Positions 6,610 through 14,227 of a stretch of 23,402 nt of DNA are shown here, one piece after another (positions within the stretch are counted from its first letter, which is position 1; each line of letters opens with the position of its first letter). The notes under the pieces were generated by a model. It worked only from the letters and a program-made list of their open reading frames with translations, was not told where the DNA came from and searched no databases. The DNA lies in NCBI GenBank assembly GCA_945903925.1, contig CAMDPJ010000004.1, positions 1 through 23,402 of the forward strand, in the 5' to 3' direction. The DNA is from Chryseobacterium gleum (GTDB lineage Bacteria > Bacteroidota > Bacteroidia > Flavobacteriales_C > GCA-002722245). The position numbers and the translations under genes were made by a program.

Positions 6610-7380
6610 CTACTGCGCCTCTTGCTCAGAAACCACACTAGCTTTCAAATATTCTTTGTTCATGATGGCGATGTTTTGGATAGAAATTCCTTTAGGGCAT
6701 TCTACTTCGCAAGCACCAGTGTTGGTGCAGCTACCAAATCCTTCTTCGTCCATTTGAGCAACCATGTTCAATACTCGTTGAGATGCTTCTGCTTTACCTT
6801 GTGGCAACAATGATAATTGCGCAACTTTAGCAGAAACAAACAACATTGCAGATGAGTTTTTACATGTTGCAACACAAGCACCGCAACCAATACATGCAGC
6901 GGCTTCAAAAGCTTTATCTGCATTTACTTTAGGAATAGGAAGGCTGTTCGCGTCTTTCGCGTTACCTGTGTTCACAGAGATGAAGCCGCCTTTTGCAATA
7001 ATTCTGTCGAAAGAAGAACGGTTAACTACTAAGTCCTTTACTACTGGGAAAGCAGAGGCTCTCCATGGTTCAACAACGATAGTATCGCCATCTTTGAATG
7101 AACGCATGTGTAATTGGCACGTGGTTACTCGGTCTTTCGGACCGTGCGCGTGGCCGTTGATATGCATTGAGCACATGCCGCAAATACCTTCACGACAATC
7201 GTGATCGAATGCGATAGGCTCTTTGCCGTCTGTTATCAATTGATTGTTCAATACGTCGAACATTTCAAGGAATGACATATCAGGAGAAATATCAGAAACC
7301 GGGTAGGCAACTAATTCTCCTTTGCTTCCGCCATTTTTTTGTCTCCAAACTTTTAGAGTCAAGTTCATATTTCCACTCAT
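6610..7380 (-). CDS. sdhB: Succinate dehydrogenase/fumarate reductase iron-sulfur subunit
   Basis: This 256-aa subunit B of complex II passes electrons from the flavoprotein to the cytochrome b subunit through three clusters, all of whose ligands are visible. The [2Fe-2S] site is CREGICGMC (Cys62, 67, 70) plus Cys88. The [4Fe-4S] site is CIGCGACVATC (Cys163, 166, 169, 173). The third cluster has Cys218, 224 and 228 (CTNTGACEVECP). The sequence matches the non-mitochondrial type found in Bacteroidota, which pairs with a single five-helix cytochrome b subunit. It is the last gene of sdhC-sdhA-sdhB, 70 bp after sdhA. That gap carries a CCCTCTC hairpin that might affect sdhB expression. Confidence 0.95.
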   Translation of the reverse strand: MSGNMNLTLKVWRQKNGGSKGELVAYPVSDISPDMSFLEMFDVLNNQLITDGKEPIAFDHDCREGICGMCSMHINGHAHGPKDRVTTCQLHMRSFKDGDTIVVEPWRASAFPVVKDLVVNRSSFDRIIAKGGFISVNTGNAKDANSLPIPKVNADKAFEAAACIGCGACVATCKNSSAMLFVSAKVAQLSLLPQGKAEASQRVLNMVAQMDEEGFGSCTNTGACEVECPKGISIQNIAIMNKEYLKASVVSEQEAQ

Positions 7381-7414
7381 ATTCTAATTTTTTAAGTTCT
7401 GTACTTCTCTTCCT

Positions 7415-7433
7415 CCCTCTCTTTTGGAGAGGG
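7415..7433. repeat. CCCTCTC/GAGAGGG hairpin between sdhA and sdhB
   Basis: CCCTCTC (7415-7421) and GAGAGGG (7427-7433) form a perfect 7-bp stem around a 5-nt loop, followed by CTGGGGTGAGG. Short GC-rich hairpins of this form (CCCTCTC...GAGAGGG..GGGTGAGG) are, from memory, common dispersed intergenic repeats in Bacteroidota. It sits inside an operon, so it would be transcribed and could act as an mRNA stability or attenuation hairpin. Confidence 0.55.
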
Positions 7434-7450
7434 CTGGGGTGAGGCCAATT

Positions 7451-9466
7451 TTATTTATAACTTCTTTGAGAAACCTTAATTACTTCATATTTAAGCTCCT
7501 CTTTATGAAGCTCAAATGTGTTCGGACCTTTATATTCCCATGCAGCAACGTACATGTAATTTTCGTCGTCACGTTTTGCCTCTCCTTCTTGTTCACCGCT
7601 AGTCTCAGCAGATTCCTCACGGAAGTGACCTCCACATGATTCCTTTCTGTCTAAAGCGTCAACACACATTAGCTCACCCAATTCAAGGAAGTCGGCAACT
7701 CTACCAGCTTTCTCTAATTCAGGATTCAACTCGTTAGCGTCTCCCGTTACACGAACATCACTCCAGAACTCTTTTTGCAGTTGCTGCACATCGGCAATAG
7801 CTTGTTTTAAGCCAGCTTCGTTACGCGCCATACCACATTTATCCCAAATGATTTTCCCCAACTTCCTGTGGAAATAATCTACTGGTTTGGTTCCTTTAAT
7901 AGCGAACAATTTATCGATTCTTTCTTTTACTTCTTTCTCTGCAGAAACAAAGGCTTCGTGATCGGTTGGAATTGCTTTCGTTCTGATGTCGCCAGCTAAG
8001 TATGCACCAATAGTGTAAGGAATTACGAAATATCCATCGGCCAATCCTTGCATCAATGCGGAGGCTCCTAAACGGTTGGCTCCGTGATCTGAGAAGTTTG
8101 CTTCACCTAAAGCGTATAATCCTGGAACAGTTGTCATTAAGTTGTAATCTACCCAAACACCGCCCATGGTGTAGTGAACCGCTGGATAAATCATCATTGG
8201 TAATTCGTATGGATCTTCACCAGTAATTTGTTTGTACATGTCAAACAAGTTACCGTATTTCTCTTTCACTACTTCTTTACCAAAGGCTTGCAATTGCTCC
8301 TCTGTAGCATTTGCAATACCTTTCATGGTAGCTACTTGCTTACCATATTTGTATTTCATGTTAGAAGCGAAATCTAAGTAAACGGCTTCACCTGTTTTGT
8401 TTACGCCGAAACCTGCATCACATCTTTCTTTAGCGGCACGCGAAGCAACGTCACGAGGTACCAAGTTTCCAAAAGCAGGGTATCTTCTCTCTAAGAAATA
8501 ATCTCTGTCGTCTTCAGCGATATCGTTACCTTTTTTTCGACCTTCGCGAATAGCTAGCGCGTCTTCTTGTTTTTTAGGAACCCAAATTCTTCCGTCGTTA
8601 CGCAGCGACTCACTCATCAAAGTTAATTTCGATTGGTGATCTCCAGAAACAGGAATACAAGTAGGGTGAATTTGTGTGTAGCAAGGATTTGCGAAGAAAG
8701 CTCCTTTTTTGTGCGCTTTCCAAGCTGCTGTGACGTTAGAACCCATAGCGTTAGTCGACAAGAAGAATACGTTACCGTAACCACCTGTGCACAACAACAC
8801 TGCGTGTCCGAAATGTCTTTCTAATTTTCCGTTGATTAAGTTTCTTGCAATGATACCACGCGCTTTACCATCAATAGTAACCACTTCAAGCATTTCGTGA
8901 CGAGCAAACATCTCTACACTTCCTAAACCAATTTGTCTTTGCAATGCGCTGTAAGCACCAAGTAATAATTGTTGTCCGGTTTGACCAGCAGCATAAAAAG
9001 TACGTTGCACCTGAGTGCCACCGAAAGAACGGTTACTCAACATACCGCCATACTCACGCGCTAAGGGTACACCTTGAGCCACACATTGGTCGATGATGTT
9101 ACCACTTACTTCGGCCAAACGATGAACGTTTGCCTCACGAGCACGGTAGTCGCCACCTTTAATTGTATCATAGAACAAACGGTGAACAGAGTCACCATCG
9201 TTTTGGTAATTTTTTGCAGCATTGATACCACCTTGTGCAGCAATAGAGTGCGCACGACGAGGTGAATCTTGAAAGCAAAATACTTTTACTTTGTAGCCCA
9301 TTTCCGCTAAAGAAGCAGCAGCAGCACCTCCAGCCAAGCCAGAACCTACTACGATAATCTCTAAACTTCTTTTGTTGGCAGGGTTTACTAAAGGAACAGA
9401 AGATTTATACTTCTCCCATTTTTTGTCTAATGGGCCTTCAGGAATTTTTGAATCTAATTTTGACAT
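7451..9466 (-). CDS. sdhA: Succinate dehydrogenase/fumarate reductase flavoprotein subunit
   Basis: This 671-aa catalytic subunit of complex II oxidises succinate to fumarate. The FAD-binding fingerprint is VVGSGLAGGAAAASLAEMGY (residues 39-58). HSIAAQGGINAA supplies His73 for covalent FAD attachment. Further conserved blocks are REYGGMLSNRSFGGTQVQRT, the HPT motif in the substrate-binding domain, RDVASRA, HYTMGGVWVDY and GEANFSDHGANRLGASALMQ. The length matches the Bacteroidota/epsilonproteobacterial SdhA/FrdA type, longer than the E. coli form. I chose ATG 9466 (MSKLDSK); an upstream in-frame TTG at 9481 lies within a tandem repeat and is less likely. It follows sdhC by 38 bp and precedes sdhB. 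Confidence 0.96.
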   Translation of the reverse strand: MSKLDSKIPEGPLDKKWEKYKSSVPLVNPANKRSLEIIVVGSGLAGGAAAASLAEMGYKVKVFCFQDSPRRAHSIAAQGGINAAKNYQNDGDSVHRLFYDTIKGGDYRAREANVHRLAEVSGNIIDQCVAQGVPLAREYGGMLSNRSFGGTQVQRTFYAAGQTGQQLLLGAYSALQRQIGLGSVEMFARHEMLEVVTIDGKARGIIARNLINGKLERHFGHAVLLCTGGYGNVFFLSTNAMGSNVTAAWKAHKKGAFFANPCYTQIHPTCIPVSGDHQSKLTLMSESLRNDGRIWVPKKQEDALAIREGRKKGNDIAEDDRDYFLERRYPAFGNLVPRDVASRAAKERCDAGFGVNKTGEAVYLDFASNMKYKYGKQVATMKGIANATEEQLQAFGKEVVKEKYGNLFDMYKQITGEDPYELPMMIYPAVHYTMGGVWVDYNLMTTVPGLYALGEANFSDHGANRLGASALMQGLADGYFVIPYTIGAYLAGDIRTKAIPTDHEAFVSAEKEVKERIDKLFAIKGTKPVDYFHRKLGKIIWDKCGMARNEAGLKQAIADVQQLQKEFWSDVRVTGDANELNPELEKAGRVADFLELGELMCVDALDRKESCGGHFREESAETSGEQEGEAKRDDENYMYVAAWEYKGPNTFELHKEELKYEVIKVSQRSYK

Positions 9467-9479
9467 ATTGTTTTTGTTC

Positions 9480-9507
9480 AAAGTTCAATGTTAAAAGTTC
9501 AATGTTA
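9480..9507. repeat. Perfect tandem duplication of 14 bp at the sdhC-sdhA junction
   Basis: AAAGTTCAATGTTA occurs twice head to tail (9480-9493 and 9494-9507). The TAA stop of sdhC is the end of the second copy (9507-9505 on the minus strand), and the first copy carries the same TAA. The duplication therefore lies in the 38-nt leader before sdhA. Confidence 0.9.
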
Positions 9508-10179
9508 ATCAAGCATTCCGAATAAAAACGCCAAAGGCATTAAAGCAAATAGTAAAGGGACTACAATTGAAAACGCTGTTCCTATAGAGCTAATTAGTGG
9601 AGTATATTTTTTATGATTGATTCCTAAAGATTGAAAAGCCGAAGGAAAACCGTGCAACAAGTGAAAACCTAAAGAAAAAACACCCAATAAATAAACTGCA
9701 ATTCTTACCAAGTAGTAGTCGCCTTCAGAAAAAGCTTTTTTTAATTCTACAAAAGTGTTGTGTTCTTCCCCTGCAGCAACAGCTTGTTTAGTTGGAAACC
9801 AAAAATCGAAAAGGTGCAACGCCAAGAAAATCAACAACAACGAACCTAAAATTCCCATGGAACGAGAATACCATTTACTAGCTGTTTCGTTAGATACAGC
9901 GTATTGTACCGGACGAGCTTTTCTGTTTTCTTGTGTAAGAACCCATGCTTGGTAGATATGCATCAATAAGCCTACAAATAAACCTACTTCTAAAATTCTA
10001 ACCACAATATTGTGCGACATAAAGTGCGCAGCGGCGTTGAAAGTTTCTCCACCATCGTTTAAGAAGATAAGTGAATTGATAGAAACGTGAATCACTAAAA
10101 AGGAAATTAAAAATAAACCAGTAGCGGCCATCACGAATTTTTTGGCTAGCGAAGAGGTTAAGAATTCTTTATTACTCAT
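9505..10179 (-). CDS. sdhC: Succinate dehydrogenase cytochrome b subunit
   Basis: This 224-aa integral membrane subunit anchors SdhA/SdhB and carries haem b and the quinone site. Five hydrophobic helices are visible at about residues 14-37, 57-80, 105-128, 156-176 and 190-216. Each of the first four contains or borders a His suited to haem binding: His31 in LVIHVSIN, and His in MHIYQAW, ALHLFDFW and GFHLLHGF. This is the one-polypeptide, diheme cytochrome b558 type (B. subtilis/Wolinella-like) rather than the SdhC+SdhD pair. It is the first gene of the operon, with its start 128 bp from the divergent aminopeptidase start. A weak -7-like TATATTTA is present on the minus strand at 10219-10212. 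Confidence 0.93.
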   Translation of the reverse strand: MSNKEFLTSSLAKKFVMAATGLFLISFLVIHVSINSLIFLNDGGETFNAAAHFMSHNIVVRILEVGLFVGLLMHIYQAWVLTQENRKARPVQYAVSNETASKWYSRSMGILGSLLLIFLALHLFDFWFPTKQAVAAGEEHNTFVELKKAFSEGDYYLVRIAVYLLGVFSLGFHLLHGFPSAFQSLGINHKKYTPLISSIGTAFSIVVPLLFALMPLAFLFGMLD

Positions 10180-10307
10180 TGTTAAGATTTTTAAGACTGA
10201 TTTTCGGGTGGTAAATATAGCAAGTGGAATTGAATTTTATGGTAAATCTTTGCCTTTCTTTAACAAAATTAAAGAATCGTCGTACACCGCCCACTATTTT
10301 ATCAATC

Positions 10308-11591
10308 ATGAATCAACGTTACTCTGCTCTGCTATCGTCTTTGTTCATTAACAACAGAAAAAGATTTGTAGAAAAAATTCAAAAAGAGGCTTTAGCCATT
10401 TTCCATTCTAATGACGAAATGCCGCGAAATGGCGATTGTTTTTTTCCATTTAGACAGAACTCCGATTTCTTTCATTTAACAGGAATCGACCAAGAACAAA
10501 GCGTTTTGGTGTTGTGTCCGAACCACCAGTACAAAGAAATTCTTTTTGTGCGCGAAAGCGATAAGCATACTGTTGTATGGGAAGGTAAAAAATACAGTAA
10601 AGAGGAAGCAACAAAGGTTTCGGGAATTGCCAATGTATTTTGGACTAAAGAATACGATGCGGTTATTACTGGTTTGCTAGAAGAGCACGAAATAATTTAC
10701 TTAAATGCCAATGAAAATGAGCGCGCGCGCAAAGAAATAATTTCTCGTGATGAGCGCATGGCCATTGGTTTTAAAGCCGAATTTCATCGCAAACAATACG
10801 AGCGGGCTGCCCCAATCATGCAAGATTTGCGTGAAATAAAAGGCAAGGAAGAAGTAGCTATTATTCAATCTGCATGCAATGTTACCGATAAAGCTTTTCG
10901 CAGGGTTCTCTCTTTTATGAAGCCTGGTGTTTGGGAGTATGAAGTAGAAGCAGAAATCTCACATGAATTTATTAGAAACAAATCGGTACACTCTTATACA
11001 CCTATTATTGCATCGGGCGCTAATACTTGTGTTTTGCATTATGTAAACAACAATCAAAAATGTAAAAAGGGAGATTTAGTGTTGATGGATTTTGGGGCTG
11101 AATATGCCAATTATGCGAGTGATTTAACACGAACGATTCCGGTGAGTGGTAAGTTTACTAAACGACAAAAAGACGTTTACAATTCGGTGTTAGCCATTAT
11201 GAAAGAATCAACCAAGTTGTTGGTTTCAGGCAATACTTTACCAGAGTATAACAAAGAAGTTCGCAGTTTGATTGAGCGCGAATTGTTGAAATTGAAACTG
11301 ATTACAAAATCAGACATAGCTCGCGAAGACCCAAAGAATCCAGCCTTTAGAAAATATTTCATGCACGGCATATCGCATTTTATGGGTTTAGATGTGCATG
11401 ATTTGGGCAATAAAAAACAAGCTTTTCAAGAAGGAATGATTTTCACTTGCGAGCCAGGTATTTATATCCCTGAAGAGAAATTAGGAATAAGAATAGAGAA
11501 TGATATTTTGATTACTGCTAAAGGTCCGAAAGATTTGATGAAAAAGATTCCGGTAGAGGTGGAGGAGATTGAGGAGTTGATGAATAGTTAA
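10308..11591 (+). CDS. pepP: Xaa-Pro aminopeptidase (aminopeptidase P family, M24B)
   Basis: This 428-aa cytosolic metallopeptidase removes N-terminal residues that precede proline. The N-terminal regulatory domain (about 1-165, ending FFPFRQNSDFFHLTGIDQEQ and related strands) is followed by a pita-bread catalytic domain. Its five dinuclear-metal ligands can be read: Asp261 (LMDFGAEY), Asp272 (SDLTRT), His357 (HGISHFMGLDVHD), Glu382 (CEPGIYIPEE) and Glu397 (GIRIEND). I chose ATG 10308 (MNQRYSALLSSLF), because the upstream extension to 10224 is not family-like. It is transcribed away from sdhC and converges on pth across a foldback repeat. It has no operon partner. Confidence 0.92.
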   Translation: MNQRYSALLSSLFINNRKRFVEKIQKEALAIFHSNDEMPRNGDCFFPFRQNSDFFHLTGIDQEQSVLVLCPNHQYKEILFVRESDKHTVVWEGKKYSKEEATKVSGIANVFWTKEYDAVITGLLEEHEIIYLNANENERARKEIISRDERMAIGFKAEFHRKQYERAAPIMQDLREIKGKEEVAIIQSACNVTDKAFRRVLSFMKPGVWEYEVEAEISHEFIRNKSVHSYTPIIASGANTCVLHYVNNNQKCKKGDLVLMDFGAEYANYASDLTRTIPVSGKFTKRQKDVYNSVLAIMKESTKLLVSGNTLPEYNKEVRSLIERELLKLKLITKSDIAREDPKNPAFRKYFMHGISHFMGLDVHDLGNKKQAFQEGMIFTCEPGIYIPEEKLGIRIENDILITAKGPKDLMKKIPVEVEEIEELMNS

Positions 11592-11599
11592 CCCAAGTG

Positions 11600-11742
11600 C
11601 GTCATTGCGAGGTACCCCGAAGCAACCTCATTTAGTATTGCATTTCAAGTCAATTGGCGTTTGGTTTTAACCAACGGTAAAAAAGATAAAATCATGATGA
11701 TGAGATTGCTTCATTTTTGGGTACAAAAATCTCGCAATGACG
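11600..11742. repeat. Foldback (inverted-repeat) intergenic element of about 143 bp
   Basis: The left arm CGTCATTGCGAGG (11600-11612) is matched by the inverted CTCGCAATGACG (11731-11742). Further in, GGTACCCC (11611-11618) corresponds to GGGTAC (11719-11724), and GAAGCAACCTCAT (11619-11631) to the inverted ATGAGATTGCTTC (11700-11712). The arms diverge slightly and the centre is unique. No transposase frame is present, so it is a MITE-like or REP-like element placed exactly between two convergent genes, pepP and pth. I recall the CGTCATTGCGAGG...GAAGCAATCTCAT motif as a recurrent intergenic repeat in bacterial genomes, but cannot confirm it here. Confidence 0.75.
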
Positions 11743-11768
11743 AACTGTGTGAATGTTGGCTTTTTCTT

Positions 11769-12332
11769 CTACTTCGCATTAAACTCACTCATCACCTTTC
11801 CAATCTCCAAAAATCCAAAGGCCAAAACTGCCTGAGAAGCGATTTCAATTCGTGCTTGTAATGTGGCTTTTTCTTCTGCATTCCATTCGCCAAGCACATA
11901 ATTTACTTGATGTCCTTTGCTAAAATCTGCGGCGATACCAAAGCGTAAACGCGGATAATTGTTGTGCCCTAGAATTTCATTGATGTTTTTAAAGCCATTG
12001 TGTCCGCCATCACTGCCACTCGTGCGAATGCGCAATTTTCCAAATGGGAGCGCCAAATCATCAGCAAGAATTAATGTTCTTTCCACGGGAATATTTTCTT
12101 TTTGCATCCAATAGCGAACAGCATTGCCGCTAAGATTCATGAAGGTGTTGGGCTTAATCAAAATGTAGGTTCTGCCTTTGTGTTTTAGCGTGGCCACGTC
12201 GCCATACCGTTGTGGGCTAAAAATAATATTGGATGCCTTAGTAAGGGCATCCAATATTTTAAATCCTATATTATGACGGGTCTCTTCGTATTCTTTTCCA
12301 ATATTACCGAGTCCGACAATAAGATACTTCAT
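11769..12332 (-). CDS. pth: Peptidyl-tRNA hydrolase
   Basis: This 187-aa cytosolic enzyme releases peptides from prematurely dissociated peptidyl-tRNA and recycles the tRNA. The catalytic and binding residues are present: Asn10 in GLGNIGKEYEETRHNIGF, His20 as the general base, Met65-Asn66 in KPNTFMNLSG, Asp91-Asp92 in ADDLALPFGKLRIR, and GSDGGHNGFKNI. Length and motif order are normal for bacterial Pth. It is the last gene of prs-rplY-pth, 14 bp after rplY. The same order (prs-ctc-pth/spoVC) occurs in Firmicutes and many other bacteria, which supports the call. Confidence 0.95.
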   Translation of the reverse strand: MKYLIVGLGNIGKEYEETRHNIGFKILDALTKASNIIFSPQRYGDVATLKHKGRTYILIKPNTFMNLSGNAVRYWMQKENIPVERTLILADDLALPFGKLRIRTSGSDGGHNGFKNINEILGHNNYPRLRFGIAADFSKGHQVNYVLGEWNAEEKATLQARIEIASQAVLAFGFLEIGKVMSEFNAK

Positions 12333-12346
12333 TCTTTATTAAAGAA

Positions 12347-13012
12347 TTATTTTTTAGCTGGCGCTTTCGCTGCTGCTGCTGGCGCTTTCGCCGCTGGCGC
12401 TTTCGCGCCACCTTTAGCTGCCGGAGCCGCTGCTGCTGCTTTAGCTGCTGCTTCTTCTTGAGCAGATGCTCTTGTTACTCTAACTGCAACTACTACTGCA
12501 TTACCAGAAGTAACAAATTCAAATTCTTTTGAATCTAAAGAATCAACTTTAACAGATTTTCCAATTAAAACACCGCTAATGTCTACAACAACATTATCAG
12601 GTAAATTTTTAGGAAGAGCTTTAACTTTTAATTTCTTCAATTTCACTTGCAATTTACCGCCAGCCAAAACACCTGGAGAAGTTCCAGTTACTTTAACAGG
12701 CACTTCGATAACAACTGGTTTGTTTTCAGAAATTTGCAAGAAGTCAACATGCAACAATGACTCGTTTACCGGGTGGTACTGGCTATCTTGAAGAACAGCT
12801 AATACTTTTTGCCCGTCGATATCTAGATTTACTAGATATGATTCTGGACTATAAATTAACGCTTTGAATGAGCTTAAATCGGCACTAAAGTGAACCGGTT
12901 TTTCGCCACCATAAAGTACACATGGTACTTGCTCTGCTTTACGCGTTGCTTTTAATTCTGCTTTAGTAACATCTAATGCTCTAACTTTTCCTGTAATCTC
13001 TACTGATTTCAT
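12347..13012 (-). CDS. rplY: 50S ribosomal protein L25/general stress protein Ctc with Ala/Pro/Lys-rich tail
   Basis: This 221-aa 5S-rRNA-binding ribosomal protein is of the long Ctc/TL5 type. The N-terminal L25 domain (about 1-92: GKVRALDVTKAELKATRKAE, VPCVLYGG, SQYHPVNESLLHVDFLQI) is followed by the TL5 C-terminal beta domain (about 93-185, IEVPVKVTGTSPGVLAGGKL). After that comes a low-complexity tail of about 35 residues rich in Ala, Pro, Lys and Gly (repeats of KAPAA), probably disordered and RNA-contacting. The tail is encoded by near-identical 14-bp DNA repeats (12357-12406). It lies 17 bp after prs and 14 bp before pth in a conserved operon. Confidence 0.93.
   Translation of the reverse strand: MKSVEITGKVRALDVTKAELKATRKAEQVPCVLYGGEKPVHFSADLSSFKALIYSPESYLVNLDIDGQKVLAVLQDSQYHPVNESLLHVDFLQISENKPVVIEVPVKVTGTSPGVLAGGKLQVKLKKLKVKALPKNLPDNVVVDISGVLIGKSVKVDSLDSKEFEFVTSGNAVVVAVRVTRASAQEEAAAKAAAAAPAAKGGAKAPAAKAPAAAAKAPAKK
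12357..12406. repeat. Three copies of a 14-bp repeat inside the rplY 3' end
   Basis: GCTGGCGCTTTCGC occurs perfectly at 12357-12370, 12378-12391 and 12393-12406. On the coding strand it gives the AKAPA units of the L25 tail. Its GC content is much higher than the surrounding DNA. Copy-number change by slippage would be possible, though the 14-15 bp phase would shift frame unless compensated. Confidence 0.85.
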
Positions 13013-13029
13013 GACACTCTAATTTTAAA

Positions 13030-13962
13030 TCAAACAATAAAATGGGCACTAATTGAATTGTAGGTGTTTGCATTTTGAATCACCTTTCCAAATAAATCAG
13101 CAACCGATAAAACTTTTATTTTAGCACTTTCCTTTTTCAAAGGAATAGTATCTGTAACAACTAATTCTGTTAACACCGAATTTTCAATGGTATCATAAGC
13201 TTTGCCAGAAAGAACAGCGTGTGTACATAAAGCGCGAACACTTTTAGCACCTGCTTCCATCATCATCGCTGCAGCTTTGGTTAAGGTACCTGCAGTATCA
13301 CACATATCATCTACCAACACTACATTTTTTCCTTTAACATCACCAATCACCGTCATTTTTGCCACTTCATTCGGTTTCTCTCTTTGCTTGTAGCAAATAG
13401 CGAAATCAACATCAAAATATTTAGCGTAGGCATTTGCTCTTTTTGTTCCTCCAGTATCTGGAGCAGCAATAACCATATCTTCTAATTGAATACTTTTTAA
13501 GTAAGGCATAAAGATGGTTGAACCATATAAATGGTCAACAGGCACTTCAAAAAATCCTTGAATTTGATCGGCATGCAAATCCATCGTCATGATACGCGTT
13601 ACACCTGCAGCACTTAATAAATTGGCTACTAATTTAGCGCCTATAGAAACACGCGGACGGTCTTTTCTGTCCTGACGGGCATAACCGAAATAAGGCATTA
13701 CCGCTACAATCTCATGAGCCGACGCTCTTTTTGCAGCATCTACCATTTGCAATACTTCGAATAAATTATCTGAAGGTGGAATGGTAGATTGTACAATATA
13801 AACATCTTGCCCGCGAACGGTCTCTTCAAACGATGGTTGAAATTCACCATCACTGAACTCAAAAAAGAGTACATTACCAAGTGGCGTACCTATCTTTTCA
13901 GCGATTTTATTCGCCAAAACTGCAGTACTTCTACCTGAAAATATTTTTATTGGTCTTGCCAT
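13030..13962 (-). CDS. prs: Ribose-phosphate pyrophosphokinase (PRPP synthetase)
   Basis: This 310-aa cytosolic enzyme makes PRPP from ribose-5-phosphate and ATP for nucleotide, His and Trp synthesis. Family blocks in order are KIFSGRSTAVLANKIAEKIG, FSDGEFQPSFEETVRGQDVY, MMDAAKRASA-like VDAAKRASAHEIVAVMPYFG with YARQDRKDRPR, the metal-site MTMDLHADQIQGFF, the catalytic KR loop (DTGGTKRANAYAK) and the PRPP-binding loop VVLVDDMCDTAGT (about 213-225). Length is normal. It is the first gene of prs-rplY-pth. A good -7-like TATCTTTG lies on the minus strand at 14021-14014, and a small leader hairpin (ACCGTC/GACGGT, 13981-13998) sits between it and the ATG. Confidence 0.96.
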   Translation of the reverse strand: MARPIKIFSGRSTAVLANKIAEKIGTPLGNVLFFEFSDGEFQPSFEETVRGQDVYIVQSTIPPSDNLFEVLQMVDAAKRASAHEIVAVMPYFGYARQDRKDRPRVSIGAKLVANLLSAAGVTRIMTMDLHADQIQGFFEVPVDHLYGSTIFMPYLKSIQLEDMVIAAPDTGGTKRANAYAKYFDVDFAICYKQREKPNEVAKMTVIGDVKGKNVVLVDDMCDTAGTLTKAAAMMMEAGAKSVRALCTHAVLSGKAYDTIENSVLTELVVTDTIPLKKESAKIKVLSVADLFGKVIQNANTYNSISAHFIV

Positions 13963-13980
13963 TATTTACTTAAATACCTG

Positions 13981-13998
13981 ACCGTCAACTAAGACGGT
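13981..13998. repeat. Small hairpin in the prs leader
   Basis: ACCGTC (13981-13986) and GACGGT (13993-13998) form a perfect 6-bp stem with a 6-nt loop, 19 bp upstream of the prs ATG. On the plus strand a TTTT run follows, but no plus-strand gene precedes it. It may be a 5'-UTR hairpin; regulatory function is unproven. Confidence 0.35.
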
Positions 13999-14013
13999 TT
14001 TCAACAGGGGAGG

Positions 14014-14021
14014 CAAAGATA
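14014..14021 (-). promoter_or_regulatory. Possible -7 element of the prs operon promoter
   Basis: The minus strand reads TATCTTTG, a perfect match to the Bacteroidota -7 consensus TAnnTTTG, about 52 bp before the prs ATG. I see no clear TTG at the -33 distance, so the call is weak. Confidence 0.35.
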
Positions 14022-14030
14022 TTAAAATAT

Positions 14031-14060
14031 TTTGATTGTAAGAATATTTATATAAATTCG
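14031..14060 (+). promoter_or_regulatory. Putative promoter of tRNA-Leu
   Basis: TTTG at 14031-14034, an 18-bp spacer and TAAATTCG at 14053-14060 (seven of eight to TAnnTTTG) fit the Bacteroidota -33/-7 pattern, with the tRNA starting 16 bp further on. It is divergent from, and interleaved with, the prs promoter region. Confidence 0.42.
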
Positions 14061-14076
14061 CACTCCAATTTTAATT

Positions 14077-14158
14077 GCCCAGGTGGCGGAATTGGTAGAC
14101 GCACTAGACTCAAAATCTAGCGACTTCGGTCATGGGGGTTCGATTCCCTTCCTGGGTA
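14077..14158 (+). tRNA. tRNA-Leu, anticodon CAA
   Basis: This 82-nt class II tRNA has acceptor arms GCCCAGG (14077-14083) and CCTGGGT (14151-14157) with a G-U closing pair and discriminator A at 14158. The anticodon arm is CTAGA-CTCAAAA-TCTAG, giving anticodon CAA for UUG codons. A long variable arm (CGACTTCGGTC) and the T-loop GGTTCGATTCC are clear. The 3' CCA is not encoded. A strong 12-bp hairpin begins 3 bp after the gene. Confidence 0.96.
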
Positions 14159-14160
14159 CA

Positions 14161-14211
14161 AATTCAGAGTGTGGGTGAGAAGCGAGAGCGACCACGAACA
14201 CTCTGAATTTT
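14161..14211 (+). terminator. Long hairpin after tRNA-Leu, probable terminator
   Basis: AATTCAGAGTGT (14161-14172) and ACACTCTGAATT (14198-14209) are perfect 12-bp inverted repeats, followed by TTCTC after the final AATT. The 25-nt loop contains a further GTGG/CCAC pairing option (14171-14174 and 14192-14195). Its place directly behind the tRNA suggests 3'-end formation. The loop is unusually large and the T-run short, so it may instead be a repeat element. Confidence 0.5.
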
Positions 14212-14227
14212 CTCAAAACCCGCTCAA

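Noticed and set aside
11661..11861. 66-codon plus-strand frame in the foldback region
   Set aside because: It spans a repeat and runs into pth on the opposite strand; no protein-like features.
12210..12461. Plus-strand frame ending in a long Ala/Gly-rich run
   Set aside because: It is the antisense of the pth start and the low-complexity rplY tail.
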